The translations under genes and the position numbers were made by a program. Positions 9,874 through 17,185 of a stretch of DNA of 64,000 bases are shown here, piece after piece. Position 1 is the first letter of the stretch, and the number at the start of each line of letters is the position of its first letter. The notes below the pieces were generated by a model that ran no database searches, was not told the origin of the DNA, and worked only from the letters and a program-made list of their open reading frames with translations. Source of the stretch: an uncultured Cohaesibacter sp. (GTDB lineage: Bacteria; Pseudomonadota; Alphaproteobacteria; Rhizobiales; Cohaesibacteraceae); NCBI RefSeq assembly GCF_963667045.1, contig NZ_OY762934.1, forward strand, positions 3,550,501 through 3,614,500, given 5' to 3'.

Positions 9874-12681
9874 CTATATGGCCAGGTTTCGTTCGATGTT
9901 CGTGTCGGCGTCCATGGACGGAATTCTGAGTTCAGAGACAAAATTCTTGCAGGTCATGGGCTTGCCGAAATAGTACCCCTGCCCGATATGGCATCCAGCC
10001 AGGCGGAGGATCTCCGCCTGTTCTTCCGTTTCCATGCCTTCGGCGATGACCTGCATGTCGAAGCCGCGGGCCAGAGCTGTGACCGCATTGATGACTGCCA
10101 GAGAATCGGTCGAGTAGGGCAGGTCCTTGACGAAGGCCCGATCAATCTTGATCTTGTCGAGCGGGAACTGGAGGATGTAGCTTAGCGACGAATAGCCGGT
10201 GCCGAAGTCATCGAGCGCAATCTTGATGCCATGGCTTCTGATCGCGTTAAGCTGTTCGATGATGGCGGCGGTTTCGGCAATGAACAGGGATTCCGTGATT
10301 TCGATATGCAATCGTTCACGCGGCAGGCCGGATAGCTGAAGGGCCTGTTCGATGTCTTGCAGGATATCGGAGCGCTGAAACTGGACGGCGGACACATTGA
10401 CGGAGACGGTGACGGGCTCCGGCCATGACATGGCCTCCCGGCAGGCCGTCTGCATGATCCAGCGGCCAAGATCGACGATCTTGCCGGTTTCCTCAAGAAT
10501 CGGAATGAAATGGTCGGGTCTGATAAGCCCCCGTTTGGGATGGTTCCAGCGTGCAAGGGCCTCGCAGCCGATAATCTTCCGGCTTCTCAGATCGACCTGC
10601 GGCTGGTAATTGAGCTCGAACTCGTTGCGTTCGAAGGCGCTGGCGATTTCCTGTTCCAACAGGCGTTTTAGGTGAACGTCTGCGGCGAGGGCGGGTGAAT
10701 AGAACAGGACGCGCTCTCCGGTTTCCAGAGAACGGTCGAGCGCTATGCTGGCGGCCTCTGTCAGATCGGAGGCTGTTTGCATGGTGTCCCGATCAAACCG
10801 GGCTACGCCGACTTGCCCGCCAACAATGATGCTATGGCCGCGCACGTCATAGGGCATGTCGAGGCACTGATGGATGGTCTCGGTCAACCTGGTAATGTCT
10901 TCCTCGCCAGCGCGCTGCTTGAAGAGCAGGAACCGTTTGTGATCGGTGCAGCCGATCGCATCGAACTGGCCACAATTGGTCAGCGCCTGACCAATCTGCT
11001 GCAGCAGGATGTCGCAATAGTCGGGGCCGAGCATCTGACTGATCTTTTCAAGCCGCCTGGCCTGACAAGCGAATACCAACCCTTTCTCGCCTGTGTCTGC
11101 CGTTACGTCGGTGCCCATGCTCTCGATCTGATTGCAGAAGCCATTGAGGTTGAGAAGCTCGGTCAGTGGATCGTGGTCGGCTGCGTAGGCCAGTCGGATC
11201 TGCTCAAGGTAGGAGTCGGTGATGTCGTGGAAGAGCAGGGTGACCACCCTGTCCTCTTCCTGCTGCTTCTTGCCATCCGGTGCAATCAGGGACGGCGTGA
11301 TCGAGTATTCGAAATAGCGGGTGCTTCCGTTGCGCATGACGGACAAGGGGTGGAGGGCATTCGAGGGGTCTGCTGCTGTCCTGCTTTTGAGGCAGTCCGC
11401 TATCTTTCGTCCGAACTCCCACGGCAGGGCACCGGCAAAAAGGTCGCCCTTTTTCGCGTCATAGCCAAACCGGGCCAGCATGGCTCCCGCCTGCTGACTG
11501 ATACTGATGATGCGGCCATTGGCTCCAATGATGACGATTCCTGTCAGACTGTCCCGAACGATGGTATCGAGCAGGTCCGAGATGCTTTTGCCATGTCTGT
11601 GGGAGAGATTGAGCAGGACGGACTTGATGCTGACGTCGGCCAGAGTGACGATGATGCCGGTTGCCAGTAGAGTGACCAGCAGGCTCGCCGTGTCCAGCAG
11701 GATGTGTTGGTCGGCATAGAGACGATAACCAAGGAACTCGATGCCGGATGCCAGCAGCAACAGACCTGCGATGCGGCCGTAGGTGTTGAAGGATCCGAAC
11801 AGCAGGATGAACAGCAAAGGAAGCGCTATGAAGGCTGCGAGCATGTAGATCCAGCTGTGGGGTGCCATATGCAGGTTGGTGCCCTGCATCAGGTTCTCGG
11901 CGGCGAGAATCTGCAGCTTGGGGCCACTCAGGACACCGAACACTGGCACAGCCATCGTGTCGCGCAGTTCTGCCGCGCCCGCTCCGACAAGAACCTTGCG
12001 GCCTTTCAGGGCGTCCGGGGCAATGGTTCCGTCCAGCAGATCGATGACCGAGTAGGTCGGGATGCTTGCCGGATCAATGTTGAAGTTGATCAGTTGGCTT
12101 GCAGCCTCGATCTGCTGCTGGCCACCCAGTGTGCTGGTAAGCGAGGGGAACAGCTCGCCGTTGATATATTGGCCGAGGGGAAAGGACCGCACAAATCCGT
12201 CCGGATCGGCGATGACGTTGACCGTAGCCAGCCAGGCGCTGTTGGCAAGGGCCTCGACGGGGCGATTGAAACGCAGGGCGTCGGCTTCCATGCGAGCGGT
12301 GGCAAACTGCTGGAAGACCGCCAGGGTAACGGGACCGGCCGCGCCGTTCAGCGCCTCGGCGAAGGCCTGATCCTCTTCGGAGATGGATTTGGAGGAGAAG
12401 TCGATATCGAAGGCCAGCTCTTCGGCTCCGGCATCAAAGCTTTTGCGGATGATGTCGGCATAGATGGAGCGATTCCATGGCCATACGCCGATGGAGGTCA
12501 GGCTCTTGTTGTCGATCTCCAGAAGCGCGATCCTGCCCGATGCCTGCCGGGTCTGCATGGCCATGCGCTGTTCGCCAATGCCGTTGTCCAGACGAACAAA
12601 CCAGCCGCTCTCATGCGCCAGAGCGCAGCAGAGAAAGACGACCAGCAGTGTAGCGATGCGAAAGAGGGAGACCCGCTTCAT
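9874..12681 (-). CDS. CHASE2-PAS-(degenerate GGDEF)-EAL cyclic-di-GMP phosphodiesterase
   Basis: A 935-residue membrane signalling protein. An N-terminal helix (about 5-23) leads to a periplasmic CHASE2 domain (about 30-270; IALLEIDNKSL and GVWPWNR are typical). Three helices follow (about 275-355), then a PAS domain (about 375-490), a GGDEF-like domain (about 500-660) and an EAL domain (about 670-920). In the GGDEF-like part the signature is lost (AIGCTDHKRFLLF), so cyclase activity is unlikely. The EAL domain keeps CEALARW, VNVSAVQF, ITESLF, LDDFGTGYSSL, KIDRAFV, EGMETEEQ and GQGYYFGKP, so it should hydrolyse cyclic-di-GMP. The CHASE2 domain suggests control by an unknown extracytoplasmic signal. 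It stands alone; I saw no obvious terminator. Confidence 0.88.
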   Translation of the reverse strand: MKRVSLFRIATLLVVFLCCALAHESGWFVRLDNGIGEQRMAMQTRQASGRIALLEIDNKSLTSIGVWPWNRSIYADIIRKSFDAGAEELAFDIDFSSKSISEEDQAFAEALNGAAGPVTLAVFQQFATARMEADALRFNRPVEALANSAWLATVNVIADPDGFVRSFPLGQYINGELFPSLTSTLGGQQQIEAASQLINFNIDPASIPTYSVIDLLDGTIAPDALKGRKVLVGAGAAELRDTMAVPVFGVLSGPKLQILAAENLMQGTNLHMAPHSWIYMLAAFIALPLLFILLFGSFNTYGRIAGLLLLASGIEFLGYRLYADQHILLDTASLLVTLLATGIIVTLADVSIKSVLLNLSHRHGKSISDLLDTIVRDSLTGIVIIGANGRIISISQQAGAMLARFGYDAKKGDLFAGALPWEFGRKIADCLKSRTAADPSNALHPLSVMRNGSTRYFEYSITPSLIAPDGKKQQEEDRVVTLLFHDITDSYLEQIRLAYAADHDPLTELLNLNGFCNQIESMGTDVTADTGEKGLVFACQARRLEKISQMLGPDYCDILLQQIGQALTNCGQFDAIGCTDHKRFLLFKQRAGEEDITRLTETIHQCLDMPYDVRGHSIIVGGQVGVARFDRDTMQTASDLTEAASIALDRSLETGERVLFYSPALAADVHLKRLLEQEIASAFERNEFELNYQPQVDLRSRKIIGCEALARWNHPKRGLIRPDHFIPILEETGKIVDLGRWIMQTACREAMSWPEPVTVSVNVSAVQFQRSDILQDIEQALQLSGLPRERLHIEITESLFIAETAAIIEQLNAIRSHGIKIALDDFGTGYSSLSYILQFPLDKIKIDRAFVKDLPYSTDSLAVINAVTALARGFDMQVIAEGMETEEQAEILRLAGCHIGQGYYFGKPMTCKNFVSELRIPSMDADTNIERNLAI

Positions 12682-12795
12682 CTAAAGCCCGAATTTCCAG
12701 AGGAACCACTTTCGGTCACTCTAGAAAAAAAAGGTTGAGCAATCTTTGTCGATACGGCGGCGGGACCCCGTTTTCTTGTTATGGTAAAGGAAGTG

Positions 12796-13599
12796 TCAAG
12801 GCTGTGTGGCTCGCGTCTGGATGAGATCAGACACCCGCTCTGCATTGTCTCTGGCCAGTGAGCCATCGGTGTTGAGCATGTTGTTCTCGAAGCCGATGCG
12901 GACCTTGCCACCAAGGCTCTCTGCCTTCAGCAGGCAGTCGGTTTCTCTGGCGCCAAACGCACAACAGGCCCAGTCGGTTGTTGTCTGCAACTGCGCTTCC
13001 AGCGTCTGCTTTGCCGCAACGAAGGGGAGGAGGTCTTCCGGTGCCGAGACCTGTCCCTCGGTGTAGCGGCCAAGGACAAACAGCAATTGCAACGCTCCAT
13101 GAGGAATGATGCCCCTCTGGCAGAGATCGGTGAGAAGCGCGACTTCCTCCCTGCTGTAAAGGATATGCTGGATGGCAACGCCCTTTTGGGCCTGATCGTG
13201 ATAGAAGCGTTTGACGTCCGGTGTTTCGCCATCGCTCATCATTTCCCGCAAGGAAATGGACACCGCCGATGGGGTGATCGCTTCCACCACGGCTCTTTGT
13301 TCGGTCGGGCTATATTGGCCCACGGCCTCTGTGGTGATCTGGGCGTAAAGGTCGGGCACTTGTTGTGCCAGCTCTGCGAGCAGTTCCCGGTAGAGACCTG
13401 CATCCAGAACATGTTTGCCGTCGGCATCCCGCACATGGGCGTGAATGCCATCGGCACCGGCCTTTTGGCAGGCGATGGCCGTGGCGACAGTCTCCTCAAT
13501 GGTGACGGGCAGGGCGGGGTGATCCGCCTTGCCTTTGCGGGCGCCATTCGGGGCGATCATGATCGCCGGGAGTGGCGTTGTTGCGGGGCCTGCTGTCAT
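12796..13599 (-). CDS. Beta-keto acid cleavage enzyme (BKACE family, DUF849)
   Basis: A 267-residue TIM-barrel protein. Family marks are APNGARKGKADHPALP at the N-terminus, the zinc-binding HxH in GIHAHVRDADG (H53, H55), TTEAVGQYSP, QHILYS, and RIGFENN near the C-terminus with the third zinc ligand E238. BKACE enzymes condense a beta-keto acid with acetyl-CoA, giving acetoacetate and a new acyl-CoA; the best known, Kce, acts on 3-keto-5-aminohexanoate in lysine fermentation. Here the residue after the zinc glutamate is Asn, where the Kce type has Asp. The protein is also shorter than Kce, which places it in a divergent subfamily with unknown substrate. It overlaps the upstream aminotransferase gene by four bases (ATGA), so the two are translationally coupled. 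Confidence 0.85.
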   Translation of the reverse strand: MTAGPATTPLPAIMIAPNGARKGKADHPALPVTIEETVATAIACQKAGADGIHAHVRDADGKHVLDAGLYRELLAELAQQVPDLYAQITTEAVGQYSPTEQRAVVEAITPSAVSISLREMMSDGETPDVKRFYHDQAQKGVAIQHILYSREEVALLTDLCQRGIIPHGALQLLFVLGRYTEGQVSAPEDLLPFVAAKQTLEAQLQTTTDWACCAFGARETDCLLKAESLGGKVRIGFENNMLNTDGSLARDNAERVSDLIQTRATQP

Positions 13600-14918
13600 G
13601 GCAGCACCTTGTCGATGGCGATCTGCAATTTGCCGATCAACTCTTCGATATGCTTGTCTTCATAAATGAAGGGCGGTGCCAGCAGGATATGGTCGCCGAA
13701 CTTGCCATCGATCGTGCCGCTCATCGGATAGCAGATGAGCCCGGCGTCGAAAGCCGCTTTCTTGAGATGCTTGGCGACGGCCAGAGCGGGGTCAAACGGC
13801 TTCTTGCTCGCCCTGTCCTCGACAAACTCGATGCCGAGGAACATGCCGCGACCGCGGATGTCGCCGACATGGGGGTGAGTGCCAAAGGCTGTCTCCAGGG
13901 CTGCCCGCACGGTCTTGCCGGTTTCCCGGGCCCGTTCGACCATGCCGCCATCCGTGAGCTTGGTCAGCACAGCCAGAGCGGCTGCTGCTGCCGTCGGGTG
14001 GCCGATATAGGTGTGGCCATGCTGGAAGAAGCCGGTGCCGTTCTCGATGGCTTCATAGATCTTGCCGGTGCAGAGCATGGCGCCAATTGGCTGATAGCCA
14101 GCGCCAAGGCCCTTGGCGGTGGTCAGGATATCCGGTGCAATGCCGTCCTGCTCGCAGGCAAAGAGCGTGCCCGTCCGGCCCATGCCGCACATGACTTCGT
14201 CGAGTACCAGCAGGATGCCGTATTTGTTGCAGATTTCGCGAATGCGCTTGAAATAGCCCTCGACCGGCGGCAAGGCCCCAGCCGTCGCGCCAACCACCGG
14301 TTCGGCAAAGAAGGCCATGACATTCTCTGCGCCGACGCGCCGGATTTCGGTCTCCAGCTCATTGGCAACCCGCTGACCATAATCAAAGGCGCTCTCGCCT
14401 TCCTTGCGGTCGCGATATTCGTAGCAGGGCGAGATATGGCTGGTCTCGATCATCAGCGGCGCAAAGGGCTCGCGTCGCCACAGATTGCCGCCGGTTGCCA
14501 GTGCGCCAAGGGTGTTGCCGTGATAGCTCTGGCGACGGGCAATGATGTGGCGTCGCTGCGGCTGGCCGATTTCCAGAAAATACTGGCGGGCCAGCTTGAT
14601 GGCTGATTCAATGGCTTCCGAGCCACCAGACACCAGATAGACGCGCTCAAGGCCTTCGGGGGCGTGTGCGATCAGCTTGTCGGCCAGCGCTTCGGCTGGT
14701 TTCGAGGTGAAGAAGCTGGTGTGGGCAAAGGGAACGGCGTCGAGCTGCTGCTTGATGGCGTTGATGACGTCCTGATCTCCATGGCCAAGACAGGACACGG
14801 CGGCCCCTCCCGATCCATCCAGATAGCATTTTCCATTGGTGTCGTAGAGATAGACGCCTTTTGCGTGATCGACGGTGGGGAGATTGGATTTGGTATGGCG
14901 AGGGAAGATGTGGGACAT
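13596..14918 (-). CDS. Class III pyridoxal-phosphate aminotransferase
   Basis: A 440-residue omega-type aminotransferase. Visible features are VSGGSEAIESAIKLARQY (cofactor phosphate site), RRQSYHGNTLGAL, LLVLDEVMCGMGRTG with the cofactor-binding Asp, and TTAKGLGAGYQPIGAML with the Schiff-base lysine. Such enzymes move an amino group from an omega- or beta-amino acid or amine to pyruvate or 2-oxoglutarate. Coupled to a BKACE gene, the likely job is to convert a beta-amino acid into the beta-keto acid that BKACE cleaves; that is inference. The pair lies divergent from an RpiR regulator and a TRAP importer. The substrate cannot be read from sequence. Confidence 0.88.
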   Translation of the reverse strand: MSHIFPRHTKSNLPTVDHAKGVYLYDTNGKCYLDGSGGAAVSCLGHGDQDVINAIKQQLDAVPFAHTSFFTSKPAEALADKLIAHAPEGLERVYLVSGGSEAIESAIKLARQYFLEIGQPQRRHIIARRQSYHGNTLGALATGGNLWRREPFAPLMIETSHISPCYEYRDRKEGESAFDYGQRVANELETEIRRVGAENVMAFFAEPVVGATAGALPPVEGYFKRIREICNKYGILLVLDEVMCGMGRTGTLFACEQDGIAPDILTTAKGLGAGYQPIGAMLCTGKIYEAIENGTGFFQHGHTYIGHPTAAAAALAVLTKLTDGGMVERARETGKTVRAALETAFGTHPHVGDIRGRGMFLGIEFVEDRASKKPFDPALAVAKHLKKAAFDAGLICYPMSGTIDGKFGDHILLAPPFIYEDKHIEELIGKLQIAIDKVLP

Positions 14919-15042
14919 GGATGTGCCTGCTGATAGGGCGGAAAAGGATCCGCAGCAACGATTTCAAGAGACGATTGCAAGAGGCCGGGCGGATCTTGCC
15001 CGGATCGTTCCAAGGCCTGAGGTATATAATAAAGGAACATTT

Positions 15043-15078
15043 GTTTCAACTATTGACTTTACTTAAAACAATTGAAAC
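15043..15078. promoter_or_regulatory. Operator-like inverted repeat and divergent promoters between the aminotransferase and RpiR genes
   Basis: GTTTCAA at 15043-15049 is mirrored by TTGAAAC at 15072-15078. On the minus strand the left arm supplies a TTGAAA -35 element followed after 17 bases by TATACC. On the plus strand TTGACT (15053-15058) could be a -35 element. The position suits autoregulation and control of the aminotransferase-BKACE operon by the adjacent RpiR protein. Confidence 0.45.
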
Positions 15079-15123
15079 TTTATGGTCTGGGAATGCAACT
15101 TTTGATGGAGCCAGTTGCCGGGT

Positions 15124-15984
15124 ATGCAGTCGATCGAGGACAGGATTTCTGGTCACTATGGCCAGTTGAGCGAGCGCCTGAAGCAGGCCGCCGATTTCGT
15201 GGTCGACCATGAAATCGATGTTGCTACCCATTCCCTGCGGACCGTGTCCACGATGGCGGGGTTGGCGCCTTCCACGTTCACACGTCTGTCGCAGGCCCTT
15301 GGCTTTGCCAGTTATGAAGAGATGCGCGATGTCTGCCGAGCCCGGATGGGGCGGAAGGCGATGTCCTTTTCCGAACGGGCAAGTCTGCTTGTGCGCAACG
15401 GTGCCGACGACGGGGCGCGCTCGTTCTTCGAACAGCAGTCATCGGCCAGCCTTGAAAATCTCGGGCGCATGGAGCGAGACCTCAATCAGGAGCGGCTTGT
15501 CGACGTGGTGGAGCAGCTCACCAGCGCCCGACAGGTGCTGCTGTTCGGTGCCTTCAGCTCCACCGGTTTCATGGAGTATTTGGGCTACCTGGCCCGCTAT
15601 TTTGCCGATAACTGGAAGGTGATCGGCCGTATGGGAGCCTCTCTCAGCTCGGCGATGGTTGGTTTGAACAACAAGGATGCGGTCGTCGTCCTGACCATGG
15701 CACCCTATGCCCGACGGGCGATCGTTGCCGCCGAGATGGCTGCTGATGCTGGTGCCTATGTGCTTGTAATCACCGATGATATCGCCTGCCCTGCACTGGC
15801 CCGGGCGTCGGCCAGTTTCATCGTGCCGACAGAGAGTCCACAATTCTTTTCTTCTTATGCGGCAACGCTTGTGTTAATTGAAACAATGGTAGGAATGCTG
15901 GTTGCTAGAGCGGGGGATAGTGCTCGCGCCAGGATTGAAGAGGTAGAAAACCGGAACCGTCAATATGGCGAGTTCTGGGATTGA
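15124..15984 (+). CDS. MurR/RpiR-family transcriptional regulator
   Basis: A 286-residue protein with an N-terminal RpiR helix-turn-helix domain (about 1-80; STMAGLAPSTFTRLSQALGFASYEEMRD) and a C-terminal SIS domain (about 120-260; LFGAFSSTGFMEYLGYLARYF, VVVLTMAPYARRAIVAAEMA). SIS domains bind phosphosugars in many relatives, but alphaproteobacterial RpiR proteins beside amino acid or amine catabolic genes are common. A TTG at 15115 is in frame, but it sits only four bases after GGAG, while the ATG at 15124 is thirteen bases after it; the start is therefore uncertain. It lies head-to-head with the aminotransferase-BKACE operon and just before the TRAP importer genes, and so probably controls both. 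Confidence 0.85.
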   Translation: MQSIEDRISGHYGQLSERLKQAADFVVDHEIDVATHSLRTVSTMAGLAPSTFTRLSQALGFASYEEMRDVCRARMGRKAMSFSERASLLVRNGADDGARSFFEQQSSASLENLGRMERDLNQERLVDVVEQLTSARQVLLFGAFSSTGFMEYLGYLARYFADNWKVIGRMGASLSSAMVGLNNKDAVVVLTMAPYARRAIVAAEMAADAGAYVLVITDDIACPALARASASFIVPTESPQFFSSYAATLVLIETMVGMLVARAGDSARARIEEVENRNRQYGEFWD

Positions 15985-16026
15985 ATAACTCAGGATTTAT
16001 GTATCCATCAACTCAGGGAGAACTTC

Positions 16027-16992
16027 ATGTTGAAGAAATTGACCGTTACAGCTGCTGCCTTGGCTGCAGGTTTGAGCTTTTCTCAGGCTGCCTTTGCCGA
16101 AAGCTTCATTTCCATTGGTACCGGCGGCGTAACCGGCGTCTATTATCCAACCGGTGGTGCCATTTGTCGTCTGGTCAACAAGGGGCGCAAGGAACACGGC
16201 ATCCGCTGCTCGGTCGAATCAACCGGCGGCTCGGTCTACAACATCAACACCATTCGTGATGGCGAACTGCAGTTCGGTGTGGCCCAGTCCGACTGGCAGT
16301 ATCATGCCTATCACGGCACGTCCAAGTTCGCGGAAAAAGGTCCGTTCGAAGATCTTCGTGCCGTTTTCTCCATCCATCCGGAACCGTTCACCGTTGTTGC
16401 CCGTGCTGATGCCGGCGTGAAGAATTTTGCCGACCTCAAGGGCAAGCGCGTCAACATCGGCAATCCGGGGTCCGGCCAGCGTGGCACCATGGAAGTGTTG
16501 ATGGACGCCCTCGGGTGGACCACTTCCGATTTTGCTCTGGCAACGGAGCTGAAAGCTGCTGAACAGTCTGCGGCCCTGTGCGACAACCAGATCGATGCCA
16601 TGGTCTATACCGTTGGCCATCCGTCCGGTTCCATTCAGGAAGCTACCACGGCCTGCGATTCGGTTCTGGTTGCCGTTGACGGCCCTGCTGTTGAAAAACT
16701 CATTTCCGATAACGCCTACTACCGCGCCGCCACCATTCCCGGCGGCATGTATCGTGGCAACCCGGACGACGTGAAAACCTTCGGCGTGGGTGCCACTCTG
16801 GTGACCTCTGCCAAGGTTTCCGATGACGCTGTCTACACCGTCGTGAAATCCGTGTTTGAAAACTTCGATGCCTTCAAGAAGCTGCATCCTGCTTTCGCTC
16901 ACCTGAAGCCGGAAGAAATGATCAAGGACGGCCTGTCCGCTCCGCTGCATCCGGGTGCTGTGAAATATTACAAGGAAAAGGGCTGGATGTAA
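16027..16992 (+). CDS. TAXI-family TRAP transporter substrate-binding protein
   Basis: A 321-residue periplasmic protein with a signal peptide (residues 1-22, ending AFAES). The segment [25 protein letters not shown] is the hallmark of the TAXI (TRAP-associated extracytoplasmic immunoglobulin-like named) family. Further family patterns are [15 protein letters not shown] and [20 protein letters not shown]. These proteins deliver substrate to a fused TRAP permease; known cargoes include glutamate, glutamine and dicarboxylates, and most members are unassigned. AGGGAG precedes the ATG. It is followed by a GC-rich hairpin and the permease gene. The neighbouring aminotransferase and BKACE genes suggest an amino-acid-like cargo. 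Confidence 0.92.
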   Translation: MLKKLTVTAAALAAGLSFSQAAFAESFISIGTGGVTGVYYPTGGAICRLVNKGRKEHGIRCSVESTGGSVYNINTIRDGELQFGVAQSDWQYHAYHGTSKFAEKGPFEDLRAVFSIHPEPFTVVARADAGVKNFADLKGKRVNIGNPGSGQRGTMEVLMDALGWTTSDFALATELKAAEQSAALCDNQIDAMVYTVGHPSGSIQEATTACDSVLVAVDGPAVEKLISDNAYYRAATIPGGMYRGNPDDVKTFGVGATLVTSAKVSDDAVYTVVKSVFENFDAFKKLHPAFAHLKPEEMIKDGLSAPLHPGAVKYYKEKGWM

Positions 16993-17050
16993 GTCCCCGG
17001 TCTTTCCTGCTTCGGGGCATCTGCCTTGAAGCACTCGATCGCTGCTGCGA

Positions 17051-17075
17051 CCGGCCCCGGCTCAGCCGGGTCCGG
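17051..17075 (+). terminator. GC-rich intercistronic hairpin between the TRAP binding-protein and permease genes
   Basis: CCGG-C-CCCGGC pairs with GCCGGG-T-CCGG around a three-base loop, followed by CTTTCC. Without a full T-run it is more likely an mRNA stabiliser or partial attenuator, raising binding-protein yield over permease, than a complete stop. Confidence 0.5.
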
Positions 17076-17185
17076 CTTTCCATAATGAATAATAATGCTA
17101 TCGCCGATCAGTGCTGGAGAAACTGTCTGACGGTTTCGGCTTGATTGAAATCGCGCTTTGGAGCGATGGCAGGGGGCTGCAATCT

